From: Odoribacteraceae bacterium
GTDB lineage: Bacteria; Bacteroidota; Bacteroidia; Bacteroidales; Marinifilaceae
NCBI GenBank assembly: GCA_031279175.1
Contig: JAITJA010000092.1
Location: forward strand, 1 to 18,267
Direction: 5' to 3'
Length of the DNA stretch: 18,267 nucleotides
The notes beneath the pieces were generated by a model that was not told the DNA's origin, did no database searches, and saw nothing but the letters and a program-made list of their open reading frames with translations. A program made the position numbers and the translations under genes. Numbering within the stretch: position 1 is the stretch's first letter; each line of letters starts with the position of its first letter. Below, piece after piece: positions 8,625 to 16,474 of the stretch.

Positions 8625-9855
8625 CGCTCTCTTCAAGCGAAAACTCGTGCACGCGCGCCGGCGGGTGACCGGACACGATTACACGCGAACCGCCGGGTGA
8701 ATCTATCGACCGGGGGTAATAAGCCACGATCCTCCTTCCAGGGAAAAGCTCCCGCACCCGCTCGCGGGTCGCGCGGGGAATCATCCCGGGAGGGAGGCCA
8801 TCGCGGGCGCTCGTCTCCACGCCGCGCAACTCCCCGTCGCGCGTGAAATCAACCAGACGACCGTCGCGCCCGTGAATAACATAACCATCCGCGTGCATCT
8901 CGGCGTAAGCCATGCCGTCACTATCAAAATGTTCCAGCGCGTAAGCAAGGGCTCCCGGCGGAAGAGCAACAACATCAACCTCCTCCACGAGCCGGTACGC
9001 CGCGACAGCAGAATACGCGTTCACCCACTCGCCAGAAAGACAAAAGACAACATCACCGGAAGCCAGCGGGGAGACCACCCGCGCCACGTACGCGTCCGTC
9101 TCTCTCGCGATCTCCAGCACACGCGCGCCGGGAAGACGCTCCGCGAGAAAAGTCGCGCTCGTCACGGGAAGCAACTCTACCACGCTCGCCGGCAAATCAC
9201 TATCAACACCGCTTATCACCTGCCACTCCCAGCCGGGAGAAAATAATACCGCCACGCCGGCGTCCAGCAGGACGTCGCGCGCGTCGCAACAGCTCGTCGA
9301 CGAGATCACCCGCGCCCCGGGAAAACACGACGCGAGAAAAGCGCGCGCCGCCGCCGGCACATCGACCGGTCGACGCCATCCCGCGCCGTCGACCACCAGC
9401 TCCCCGTCTATCCCGAATACCAGCGACGCCCTCGCCGAACTCACGCCTACCTCGAACCCTACCGACGTCTTGACCAATCGACGAATATCACCTCCCGCCT
9501 GATGGTCATGTACCTGACGGGAGATCCGCGGGGAAACCAGCGATAGTACCGTCGGCGGCACGCTCCAACCCTCGCGCGCGATGACAGACCGCCACCCGCC
9601 GTACGCGCTAAACAATAATTCATACCCGTCGAGGATCACCGTGTTGCCACCTTCCCCGCGTCGTGTTTCCCGGGCCTGTTCACCGGGAAAATGTCTCTCG
9701 AGAAATCGTGCCGCCGGCCCCGGGAGATCGTCATGTACTCTCCTGCTCGCCACCGGCTCTTCGCGACAGGAAACGAACGCGCACGCCAGCAATAACGGGA
9801 ACATTCCCGTCGCGCTTCTCCCCGCTACTGTTCTTTTCCTCATCCTGCTCATCAT
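8605..9855 (-). CDS. Lipoprotein with several PepSY-like (beta-lactamase-inhibitor-like) repeats
   Basis: 416 aa, or 412 if the ATG at 9843 (MRKRTV) is used; no ribosome-binding site decides between them. The signal peptide runs through PLLLACAFVSC, with lipobox C30. The mature part repeats a short helix ending in F/L-P-G followed by beta strands: FLERHFPG (51-58), FLASCFPG (173-180), FLAERLPG (236-243), ALEHFDSDG (306-314) and VRELFPG (367-373), interleaved with strand-turn segments such as GIDGELV and TRDGELRGVE. This is the pattern of the PepSY-like family common in Bacteroidales secreted proteins, whose function is unknown. The gene points left and has its own promoter at 9896-9903. Its 3' end overlaps the GH97 gene by 20 bp on the opposite strand. 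The coding strand is G-rich, unlike the C-rich coding strand of the GH97 gene. Confidence 0.75.
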   Translation of the reverse strand: MMSRMRKRTVAGRSATGMFPLLLACAFVSCREEPVASRRVHDDLPGPAARFLERHFPGEQARETRRGEGGNTVILDGYELLFSAYGGWRSVIAREGWSVPPTVLSLVSPRISRQVHDHQAGGDIRRLVKTSVGFEVGVSSARASLVFGIDGELVVDGAGWRRPVDVPAAARAFLASCFPGARVISSTSCCDARDVLLDAGVAVLFSPGWEWQVISGVDSDLPASVVELLPVTSATFLAERLPGARVLEIARETDAYVARVVSPLASGDVVFCLSGEWVNAYSAVAAYRLVEEVDVVALPPGALAYALEHFDSDGMAYAEMHADGYVIHGRDGRLVDFTRDGELRGVETSARDGLPPGMIPRATRERVRELFPGRRIVAYYPRSIDSPGGSRVIVSGHPPARVHEFSLEESVSVFWP

Positions 9856-9895
9856 TAAAAGTTATCGCGCCGCGACATTCGCTACCGCTTTCATG

Positions 9896-9903
9896 CAAAG
9901 ATA
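9896..9903 (-). promoter_or_regulatory. Bacteroidota -7 element (TATCTTTG) for the PepSY-like lipoprotein gene
   Basis: Read on the minus strand, TATCTTTG matches TAnnTTTG exactly, about 41 bp before the ATG at 9855. A TTG at 9925-9927 (minus strand) sits 21 bp upstream, a suitable position for a -33 element. The leader would be about 35 nt. The promoter faces away from the dyad array at 10067-10221. Confidence 0.6.
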
Positions 9904-10066
9904 CATCTCGTTACCCCCCTCGCCCAAGTCGTCTCGCTTCTTATCCCGTGCATCCCCCCGTCGCCGCGACACGATCTCGAACACGCGCGCCGCGACAAGA
10001 AACGGGAAACGAGTCCCCCGTCGCCTGACGCCCGCTAACCACGAGAGGCATCACGGCCGCCGCGTG
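9904..10066. other. Gene-free stretch upstream of divergent genes
   Basis: Part of the 449-bp gap between the divergent PepSY-like and ATPase genes. Apart from the -33 candidate at 9925-9927 I see no promoter, RNA gene or terminator here. Composition is C-rich on the plus strand. Open frames crossing it in both directions have no recognisable protein character. Confidence 0.4.
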
Positions 10067-10221
10067 GCCAACGTTGCCCGCCAACCAGGCAAAGTTGGCC
10101 GCCAACAATGCAATGTCGACGGCCGACAATGCAATGTCGACCGCCGACGATGCATTGTTTTGACTAGATTATGCATGATTTTTGGATAAACATTGCATGT
10201 TTGGAGACAACATTGCATGAT
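10067..10221. repeat. 21-bp-period array of TGCA-centred dyads upstream of the metal ATPase
   Basis: Successive 21-mers begin at 10067, 10088, 10109, 10130, 10151 and 10172, with shifted copies at 10193 and 10213. The units at 10109 and 10130 differ in only two positions. Each later unit holds a small inverted repeat of the type CAATGCATTG; the GC centres fall at 10110.5, 10131.5, 10152.5, 10173.5, 10195.5 and 10215.5, so spacing is 21 bp with one 22/20 pair. The left units (10067-10108) are GC-rich relatives built from GCCAAC/GTTGGC. Conservation decays from the middle outwards. The array lies between the divergent promoters at 9896 and 10275. Confidence 0.8.
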
Positions 10222-10274
10222 CTCCACCCGCAGGAACGGGGGTGAATTGCAACACGGTTGCACGGGAAGTGGTG

Positions 10275-10282
10275 TATCTTTG
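10275..10282 (+). promoter_or_regulatory. Bacteroidota -7 element (TATCTTTG) for the P-type ATPase gene
   Basis: TATCTTTG matches TAnnTTTG exactly, 22 bp before the ATG at 10305. No well-spaced -33 TTTG is seen; TTG at 10258-10260 is too close and TTG at 10247-10249 too far, so an activator may be needed. A small inverted repeat CCCG-CAGGAA-CGGG (about 10228-10241) lies just upstream. The element also decides the start codon: an in-frame upstream ATG at 10242 would precede the promoter. Confidence 0.55.
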
Positions 10283-10304
10283 CAGCGTGATAAACACGAG
10301 AGAC

Positions 10305-12233
10305 ATGAAAAAACATCAACATTCTACATGCTGTAGCGATAACGCGAGGGAATGCACGACAAGAAAATACTTGCCGGCTATCGTTAGCTTGTGCCTGCTG
10401 GTCGGCGGGATCGCGGTAGATAATTACAGTGCAATGAACGCGGTGGCGCGACTGACCTGGTTCCTTGTTGCCTATTTGCCAGTCGGGTGGCCGGTGCTCG
10501 CGGCGGCTGGCAAGTCACTTTCCCGCGGGGAGATCTTCAACGAGTTTAGCCTGATGAGCCTTGCCACGTTTGGCGCGTTCGTCATCGGCGAGTACCCGGA
10601 AGGAGTGGCTGTCATGCTTTTTTACTCGGTTGGCGAGCTATTCCAGGAAGCAGCCGTCAGCCGGGCGAAGCGGAATATTAACGCGCTGGTTGACGCCCGT
10701 CCCGACGTGGCTACCGTGATTCGCGGTGGCGAGGCGCGCGTCGTCGACCCGGGGGAGGTGGTCGTCGGGGAGACGATCGAGGTCAAGGTGGGCGAGCGCG
10801 TCCCGCTCGACGGCACGTTGCAAGGCGCGCCGGCAACCTTCGACACGTCGGCGCTCACCGGCGAGAGCCTCCCGCGCGAGATCGCGGGGGGGGGGGAGGT
10901 GCTGGCCGGGATGATCGCGACCGATCGCGTGACGCGTCTCGTGGTCACCCGCCCGAGCGAGCAAAGCGCCTTCGCGCGGGTGCTCCGGATGACGCGGGAG
11001 GCCGCGGAGCGGAAAGCGCCGACGGAACGCTTTATCCATGCTTTCGCGCGGGTGTACACGCCGGTGGTCGTCGGGTGTGCCTTGCTGGTCGTCGCGCTCC
11101 CGTGGGTGCTGTCGCTCGTTGACCCGTCGTTTGGCTATGATTTCCAGGAATGGTTTCGCCGGGGGTTGATTTTCCTGGTGATTTCCTGTCCTTGCGCGCT
11201 CGTGATTAGCATCCCGCTGGGGTACTTCGGGGGTATCGGCGCTGCCTCGCGACAAGGGATACTTTTCAAGGGGGGGAACTACCTGGACGCGATCGCGCGC
11301 GTCAACACGGTGGTGCTGGACAAGACGGGGACGCTGACGCGCGGCGATTTCGAGGTGCAAGAGGTGGCGTGCCCGGGTATCGCGCCGGGAGATTTCCTGG
11401 CGCTCCTGGCTACCGTTGAGGGTGCCAGCACGCACCCGGTGGCCCGCGCCATCACGCGGTATGCCAGCGCGCGCGCGGCTGGTGACGGCCCGTTGACCCG
11501 CGTCCGGGAGGTGGCCGGGCGCGGTATCGACGCGACGGCGTTCGGGAAGGAGGTGCTCCTCGGGAATGCCCGGTTGCTTGACGAGGCGGGCGTTGTTTTC
11601 CCTGGCGAGTTGCGCGGGATTCCCGGCACGGTCGTGCTTTGTGCCGTTGACGGGCGGTACGCGGGGCATGTCGTGGTCGCCGATAGCTTGAAGGAGGACG
11701 CCGCCCGGGCGATTGTCGCGCTGAGGGAGGTGGGCGTTCGTCGCGTTGTCATGCTTTCGGGCGATAGCGCGGTTATCGTCCGGGACGTGGCCTCGCGGAC
11801 GGGCGTCGACGAGGCTCACGGTGACCTGCTGCCGGGGGATAAGGTGGAGCATGTCGAGCGTCTCAAGGCGTTTCCGGGCGCTCGCGTGGCGTTTGTTGGC
11901 GACGGGATTAATGACGCTCCCGTGCTGGCGTTGAGCGATGTTGGTATTGCCATGGGCGGGCTTGGTAGTGACATGGCTATCGAGACGGCCGACGTGGTGA
12001 TCCAGACGGACCAGCCCGCGAAGGTGGCTACCGCTATTCGTCTTGGCCGGCGCACGCGGCGGGTCGTGGTCCAGAATATCGTCCTGGCCTTCGGCGTCAA
12101 GGTGCTTGTCCTCGGCATGGGGGCCGCGGGTGTTGCCACGCTCTGGGAGGCTGTTTTTGCCGATGTTGGCGTGGCGCTTCTTGCTATTTTTAACGCTTCT
12201 CGCGTGCTCGCGCGGCGCGGTTGGCGGGAATAG
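10305..12233 (+). CDS. P1B-type heavy-metal ATPase (Zn2+/Cd2+/Co2+ exporter, ZntA/CadA-like)
   Basis: Inner-membrane metal-efflux pump, 642 aa from the ATG at 10305. Visible motifs: actuator TGES (E187), membrane metal site CPC (C295-P-C297) in SCPCALVISIPL, phosphorylation site DKTGT (D339), HP dipeptide (H377), and hinge GDGINDAP (D533, D537). The last membrane segments carry FGVKV and FADVG, whose Lys and Asp fit the Zn/Cd/Pb subgroup rather than the Cu subgroup. There is no N-terminal HMA domain; instead the N-terminus is short and His/Cys-bearing (MKKHQHSTCCSDNARECTT), which may bind metal. An 11-G run at 10886-10896 encodes part of the actuator domain. The gene is transcribed alone from 10275, and the next gene has its own promoter. 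The family is certain; the metal is inferred from motifs. Confidence 0.93.
   Translation: MKKHQHSTCCSDNARECTTRKYLPAIVSLCLLVGGIAVDNYSAMNAVARLTWFLVAYLPVGWPVLAAAGKSLSRGEIFNEFSLMSLATFGAFVIGEYPEGVAVMLFYSVGELFQEAAVSRAKRNINALVDARPDVATVIRGGEARVVDPGEVVVGETIEVKVGERVPLDGTLQGAPATFDTSALTGESLPREIAGGGEVLAGMIATDRVTRLVVTRPSEQSAFARVLRMTREAAERKAPTERFIHAFARVYTPVVVGCALLVVALPWVLSLVDPSFGYDFQEWFRRGLIFLVISCPCALVISIPLGYFGGIGAASRQGILFKGGNYLDAIARVNTVVLDKTGTLTRGDFEVQEVACPGIAPGDFLALLATVEGASTHPVARAITRYASARAAGDGPLTRVREVAGRGIDATAFGKEVLLGNARLLDEAGVVFPGELRGIPGTVVLCAVDGRYAGHVVVADSLKEDAARAIVALREVGVRRVVMLSGDSAVIVRDVASRTGVDEAHGDLLPGDKVEHVERLKAFPGARVAFVGDGINDAPVLALSDVGIAMGGLGSDMAIETADVVIQTDQPAKVATAIRLGRRTRRVVVQNIVLAFGVKVLVLGMGAAGVATLWEAVFADVGVALLAIFNASRVLARRGWRE
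10886..10896 (+). repeat. Eleven-G homopolymer inside the ATPase gene
   Basis: G11 at 10886-10896 is read as Ala-Gly-Gly-Gly-Glu (about residues 194-198), eight residues after TGES. In this sequence the frame stays open. A one-base slip would shift the frame and truncate the pump to its first third. A second run of seven G lies at 11270-11276 in the same gene. Confidence 0.85.
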
Positions 12234-12268
12234 TAACGACGGTAGGTTTCCCGGGCGAGAAATATTGT

Positions 12269-12276
12269 TACATTTG
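12269..12276 (+). promoter_or_regulatory. Bacteroidota -7 element (TACATTTG) for the aldo/keto reductase gene
   Basis: TACATTTG matches TAnnTTTG exactly. GTTTC at 12246-12250 lies 18 bp upstream and could serve as the -33 element (TTTG consensus). The reductase ATG is 48 bp downstream at 12325, which leaves a leader of about 40 nt. Confidence 0.6.
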
Positions 12277-12324
12277 CAGGGGATCGATGATACGCGCATT
12301 ATTTACTTTTAAACGAGACACGCG

Positions 12325-13515
12325 ATGGAAAATAACACGATGAACAGGAGAGATTTTTTGAGGATCTCGGCATTGATCGGGGCCGGGACGCTGGTCGCGC
12401 CGACGGCCCTGGCTACCTTGCCGGGGAGGCAGCGCGACGATGAGGTCGAGAGTAGTATTCCCCGGCGCGCGCTGGGACGGACGGGCGTGGAGCTGCCGAT
12501 CTTGAGCATGGGGGTGATGCGCGCCGATAATCCTAATTTGTTGCGCGCCGCCTATAACGCGGGTATTTTTCACTTCGATACCGCGCACGGTTACCAGAAC
12601 GGTAGGAACGAGGAGATGATCGGGAATTTTTTCCAGGGGAAGCCGAGGGATTCGTTTTTTGTTGGCACGAAGATCAAGATGAATTACCCGCCGCGCGATA
12701 ATTTCGAGGAGGAGCTGAACGAGAGGCTCTCTCTCAGTTTGAGACGGCTGAAGATGGAGCGGGTGGACGTGCTTTACATGCACGCTTTCGCGAGTGTCGC
12801 GGAGGTTGTCGACGAGCGGGTTGTCGCCGCGATGAGGAAGATAAAGGATGACGGCCGGGCGCGCTTTATCGGGTTCTCGACTCATGCCCACAAGCCGGAG
12901 ATGCTGGACGCGGCGGCCGGGAGCGGGGTGTATGACGTTGCCCTCGTTAGTTATAATTTCAAGCTGGGGAATGTCGCGGAGACGACCCTCGCTATCGAAC
13001 GGGCGGCCCGGGCAGGTATCGGGATTGTCGCCATGAAGACGATGACCGGCGGCCGGGAGGATGCCGCCGGTGAGCGGAAGATTAATGCCGGCGCTTGCCT
13101 GAAGTGGGCGTGGCAGAACGAGCACGTGACTACCGCTATCCCGGGGTTCACGAATTTTGACGAGCTGGACGAGTGCCTGGCCGCCGGACGGTCACCCGGT
13201 ATTTCGGCGGACGAGGAGCGTTACCTGGCCGGTTTGCGCGAGCAGGAGATGATGTTTTGCCAGCGGTGCGAGGCTTGCGTGTCGCGATGCCCGAAGCGGT
13301 TGCCTATCCCCGATATTATGCGCGCTTACATGTATGCCTACGGGTATAAGCAGGCAAGCCTATCGCGGGAGACGCTGGAGGAGTTGGCCATCAATGGGGA
13401 CGCTTGCGCGGGGTGCGCTGGATGCACGGTGAAGTGTCCCGCTGGCTTTGACGTTGCCCGGAAGATAGCGGCGGTGACGCCCGTGCTGAATGTTCCTGCC
13501 GAACTTCTCACGTGA
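12325..13515 (+). CDS. Tat-exported aldo/keto reductase with two C-terminal 4Fe-4S motifs
   Basis: 396 aa. A twin-arginine signal, NRRDFLRIS, is followed by a hydrophobic stretch (about 15-33), so the protein is probably folded with cofactors in the cytoplasm and exported by Tat. The aldo/keto reductase barrel spans about 48-300 and has the full tetrad: D85 and Y90 in HFDTAHGY, K116 in VGTKIK, H153 in LYMHAF. A ferredoxin-like tail follows, with CQRCEACVSRCP (C312, C315, C318, C322) and CAGCAGCTVKCP (C361, C364, C367, C371), enough ligands for two 4Fe-4S clusters. Members of this iron-sulfur AKR group are common in anaerobes, but their substrate is unknown to me. ATG 12325 is preferred; ATG 12340 (MNRRDF) would also preserve the Tat motif. 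The next gene starts immediately after its stop, so the two are co-transcribed. Confidence 0.9.
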   Translation: MENNTMNRRDFLRISALIGAGTLVAPTALATLPGRQRDDEVESSIPRRALGRTGVELPILSMGVMRADNPNLLRAAYNAGIFHFDTAHGYQNGRNEEMIGNFFQGKPRDSFFVGTKIKMNYPPRDNFEEELNERLSLSLRRLKMERVDVLYMHAFASVAEVVDERVVAAMRKIKDDGRARFIGFSTHAHKPEMLDAAAGSGVYDVALVSYNFKLGNVAETTLAIERAARAGIGIVAMKTMTGGREDAAGERKINAGACLKWAWQNEHVTTAIPGFTNFDELDECLAAGRSPGISADEERYLAGLREQEMMFCQRCEACVSRCPKRLPIPDIMRAYMYAYGYKQASLSRETLEELAINGDACAGCAGCTVKCPAGFDVARKIAAVTPVLNVPAELLT

Positions 13516-14385
13516 ATGGTTATGAGAAGGATTTCATGTGTTTTGTTGCTGCTGGCCTCGATCGCGACGACGGGACAGACGCCGGCGGATTTGTACGCGC
13601 GACTTCCCCGCGTGGAGGGGTGGATACTCTCCGGGAAGGTCGAGGTGTTTAATCCCGCGAATCTTTTCGACAGGATTAATGGCGCGGCGCCACTCTATAT
13701 CGAGAATAATTTCCAGGAGATGACCTCGATGGAGTACGCGAGGGACGAGACTTATATCACGATGCAGGTCTATCGCCACGCGACGCCGGAGGACGCTTTC
13801 GGGATGTACGCGGCTGAACGGTCCGGCGGTCTTGCCACGTTCCCTATCGGTGGCGAGGCGCAGGGGGACGAGGGGAGTCTTTCGTTTTTTGTCGCGTGTC
13901 TCTACGTGAAGATGTGGAGTAACGGGGAGGCCGGTGAGGTGATCCGGGAGATCGCCGGGGCTTTCGCGCGGGAGATCGATCCGCGAGCCGGTTATCCCGG
14001 GCTATCGCGGTGGTTTCCCGCGAGCGGGAAGGTGAGCTACTCGGAGAGTTACACGACTTCTAATTTCCTCGGGCACGAGTTTCTGAAAAGGGTTTATAGC
14101 GCGCGCTATCGCCAGGGGGATTCGTCGTACTTGCTGTTTGTCGTGGATGCCGGCGGTCGCGAGGAGGCGCGCGCGCTCCTGGAACGGTATTTCGCGTTCG
14201 CGAAGCAGCCGTCGGCTTTTAACGAGGGCGAGTTGCTCGTCAAGGATCGTTATAACGGGGAGATACCGGTCTTCTGGAAAGGCGCCTATGTCACGGGGCT
14301 GTTTCCCGGGGACGATCCGCTGCCACGGGACGCGCGGGAGATATTGAAGGGGTTCGCGGAGACGCTGTCCGCCGTTGAGAGGTAG
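13516..14385 (+). CDS. Secreted DUF6599-like protein
   Basis: 289 aa, beginning at the base after the reductase stop (ATG 13516; a second ATG at 13522 would give MRRISC). The signal peptide MRRISCVLLLLASIATTG has no lipobox after the hydrophobic core, so the product is probably soluble in the periplasm. The mature part begins LYARLPRVEGW and contains FNPANLFDRINGAAPLYIENNF and MQVYRHATPEDAFGMYAAER, which I associate with the DUF6599 family; no catalytic motif is apparent. Zero-gap coupling to a Tat-exported iron-sulfur aldo/keto reductase suggests the two act together outside the cytoplasm, perhaps as a redox module. Function unknown; the family assignment is from memory of the motif and moderately sure. 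Confidence 0.7.
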   Translation: MVMRRISCVLLLLASIATTGQTPADLYARLPRVEGWILSGKVEVFNPANLFDRINGAAPLYIENNFQEMTSMEYARDETYITMQVYRHATPEDAFGMYAAERSGGLATFPIGGEAQGDEGSLSFFVACLYVKMWSNGEAGEVIREIAGAFAREIDPRAGYPGLSRWFPASGKVSYSESYTTSNFLGHEFLKRVYSARYRQGDSSYLLFVVDAGGREEARALLERYFAFAKQPSAFNEGELLVKDRYNGEIPVFWKGAYVTGLFPGDDPLPRDAREILKGFAETLSAVER

Positions 14386-14394
14386 GTGTACGAC

Positions 14395-14407
14395 AGGAGG
14401 TTCTCCT
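14395..14407 (+). terminator. Weak hairpin after the DUF6599-like gene
   Basis: AGGAG-GTT-CTCCT forms a 5-bp stem with a 3-nt loop, starting 10 bp after the stop and followed by CTTTC. It is short and lacks a proper T tract, so it is only a candidate terminator. The remaining DNA up to 14581 holds no clear promoter: TATACTTG at 14572-14579 resembles a -7 element with one mismatch but is 2 bp from the next ATG. Confidence 0.3.
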
Positions 14408-14581
14408 CTTTCAGCGATTGAAGGTCATATGTCGAGGCGACCCGTGCCGGACGTCATTTCCCGCGTGATCTGTCCACCGCGTTGCAGGAAGGCCATCCGC
14501 GTGCGGCACGACTAAATATTTCTTGTCATGGATGGTATTCTCGATAAAAAATCCCATATTGCCCCGCGAATTATACTTGCT

Positions 14582-14956
14582 ATGAGAAAGAAAGTTGAAC
14601 TAGAGTATCTTTTCTCCTCGTCGGTAAACGTGTTATTTTCCCGTTTAAGCACGGCGATGGGACTATCCGAGTGGTTTGCTGATGACGTACAACAAAATGG
14701 CAACTCCTTCATTTTCGCGTGGGACGGCGTGAAATCGCGAGCCAGGCTACAAAAACTGAAAAAAAACCTCCTCGTCAGGTTCGAGTGGGAAAACGGGAAT
14801 GACGACGAATACTTCGAGTTCCGCCTGGAAGTAGACCCGTTAACCTCCGACGTTGCCCTGATCATTATCGATTTCACGGACGAGGAAGACGAAGACAGCA
14901 CGATCGAGTTGTGGAACAAACAAATTGAAATGCTCCATCGCACGATTGGCGCGTGA
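14582..14956 (+). CDS. START-like domain protein
   Basis: 124 aa, small soluble cytoplasmic protein of the START-like/AHSA1 fold seen throughout Bacteroidales. MRKKVELEYLF opens the first strand; GLSEWFADDV (residues 31-40) is the family's clearest signature; the last part, FTDEEDEDSTIELWNKQIEMLHRTIGA, forms the long C-terminal helix. The family normally begins at the equivalent of MRKKVELEY, so ATG 14582 is preferred over the in-frame ATG 14528, whose extra 18 residues have no family match. Ligand and role are unknown. The gene ends 52 bp before the lptF-like start, and an apparent promoter lies between them. Confidence 0.8.
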   Translation: MRKKVELEYLFSSSVNVLFSRLSTAMGLSEWFADDVQQNGNSFIFAWDGVKSRARLQKLKKNLLVRFEWENGNDDEYFEFRLEVDPLTSDVALIIIDFTDEEDEDSTIELWNKQIEMLHRTIGA

Positions 14957-14962
14957 ATTTGC

Positions 14963-14970
14963 TACTTTTG
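14963..14970 (+). promoter_or_regulatory. Bacteroidota -7 element (TACTTTTG) for the lptF-fmt pair
   Basis: TACTTTTG matches TAnnTTTG exactly. It lies 6 bp after the START-like stop and 38 bp before the permease ATG at 15009. TTG at 14946-14948 is 14 bp upstream, closer than usual for a -33 element. Confidence 0.55.
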
Positions 14971-15008
14971 CGCCCGCCCGCGTTCGGGAACAAACAAAAG
15001 CAAATACA

Positions 15009-16454
15009 ATGAAAAGACTTCACTGGTACATGATGAAAAGCTTTACCGGTCCGTTCGTCGCCACGTTTTTCATTAGCATGTTCGTCTTGATCATGCAATT
15101 CCTGTGGTTACATATCGACGACCTGGTGGGGAAAGGATTAGAATGGACCATCATCGCGCAACTACTCTTCTACGCCTCGATGACGCTGGTACCGTTAGGA
15201 ATCCCGCTGGCCGTGCTCCTTGCCTCCATCATGACATTCGGCAACCTGGGCGAAAACTACGAGCTAACCGCGTTGAAATCGGCCGGCGTCTCCCTGTACC
15301 GGATCATGAAACCGCTAATATTCTTCATCGTCACGCTCACGGTACTCGCCTTCTATTTCTCGAACAACATCCTCCCGTACGCCAACCTAAAGACCGGAAC
15401 CCTCTTCCACGACATCCGGCAACACAAGCCAGAGGTCTCCATCAAACCCGGTTTCTTCATCAACGACATCGACAATTACAGCATCCTCATCCAGCACAAA
15501 AACAACGAAACAGGCATGATGTACGGACTGCAAGTATACGCCCACACCGAAATACAAGACAACAACTACGAGGTAACGATCGCCGACTCGGGTTTCATGG
15601 AAATAGGCCCTGGCGGGGAATACATGAAAGTAGAACTATTCAACGGCTACACCTACACGGACGAGGGACTAAAAAACAAACGCTCCCGCTCCTTCCCCTT
15701 CCGCACCGTGCAATTCGAAAAACAATACTTCATCATCCCCATGCAAGGAAACGAGTTCCAGCGCTCGGACGAGGGAATGTACAGGAATAGCCACAAAATG
15801 CTAAGCATCGAACAGCTGAACGAAAAAGGAGACTCGCTAAAAAAACTCCTGAGAACCGAGAAAAACACGCACCTCAACAGCCTCCTCTCCTATAATTACA
15901 TCAAGGGAGGGCCGCGCGGGCAACGAGACAGCCTCATCGACGCCAAAGACGCCGGTCATCTACCGGACATCGACAGCCTCCACGCCACGTTCGACGTCGG
16001 AGAACGAAAAAACGTCGCCAGCAACGCCGCGAGACTCGCCCGAGAAGTGCAACAAACAAGAAAAAGCGGCACCATCGCCATGCAATTCCGGGAAAAAATC
16101 GTGCGATACTACGACATCGAGTGGCACCGGAAATTCTCCCTCTCGTTCGCCTGCTTCATCTTCTTCTTCATCGGGGCGCCGCTCGGGGGAATCATCCGCA
16201 AGGGAGGACTGGGAATGCCCGTTGTCGTCTCCGTGCTCCTGTTCATCGTCTACCACGTCATCTCGATGATGGGCGAACGATCGGCGCGCGAGGTCGTCGA
16301 CCCGGCACTCGGCATGTGGATCTCCTCGCTGATACTCCTACCGCTGGGAGCCATCCTCACCTACATGTCCATGACAGACTCGGCCATCATGAACGCCGAG
16401 GTCTACATGAACCTCGTCAAACGCCTCCTCAGGCTACTAAAGAAAAAACAATAA
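15009..16454 (+). CDS. lptF: LptF/LptG-family permease (YjgP/YjgQ), LPS export
   Basis: Inner-membrane subunit of the Lpt ABC transporter that extracts lipopolysaccharide and passes it to the periplasmic bridge. 481 aa from the ATG at 15009, chosen because the promoter at 14963 lies within the longer open frame. Three N-terminal membrane segments (about 12-34, 48-77, 97-118) flank GNLGENYELTALKSAGVSL, the coupling-helix region that contacts the ATPase. A polar domain follows (about 120-370, jelly-roll in the family), then three C-terminal segments (about 377-397, 404-423, 436-456) and a basic tail ending RLLKKKQ. LptF and LptG cannot be separated with confidence from one sequence; the symbol is the best guess. 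The downstream fmt gene starts 20 bp after its stop and has no visible promoter of its own. Confidence 0.88.
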   Translation: MKRLHWYMMKSFTGPFVATFFISMFVLIMQFLWLHIDDLVGKGLEWTIIAQLLFYASMTLVPLGIPLAVLLASIMTFGNLGENYELTALKSAGVSLYRIMKPLIFFIVTLTVLAFYFSNNILPYANLKTGTLFHDIRQHKPEVSIKPGFFINDIDNYSILIQHKNNETGMMYGLQVYAHTEIQDNNYEVTIADSGFMEIGPGGEYMKVELFNGYTYTDEGLKNKRSRSFPFRTVQFEKQYFIIPMQGNEFQRSDEGMYRNSHKMLSIEQLNEKGDSLKKLLRTEKNTHLNSLLSYNYIKGGPRGQRDSLIDAKDAGHLPDIDSLHATFDVGERKNVASNAARLAREVQQTRKSGTIAMQFREKIVRYYDIEWHRKFSLSFACFIFFFIGAPLGGIIRKGGLGMPVVVSVLLFIVYHVISMMGERSAREVVDPALGMWISSLILLPLGAILTYMSMTDSAIMNAEVYMNLVKRLLRLLKKKQ

Positions 16455-16474
16455 CCCCGGAAATCCACGCGAGC

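Noticed and set aside
10242..10304. Upstream ATG (10242) as the ATPase start
   Set aside because: It precedes the -7 promoter element at 10275-10282; ATG 10305 follows it by a suitable distance.
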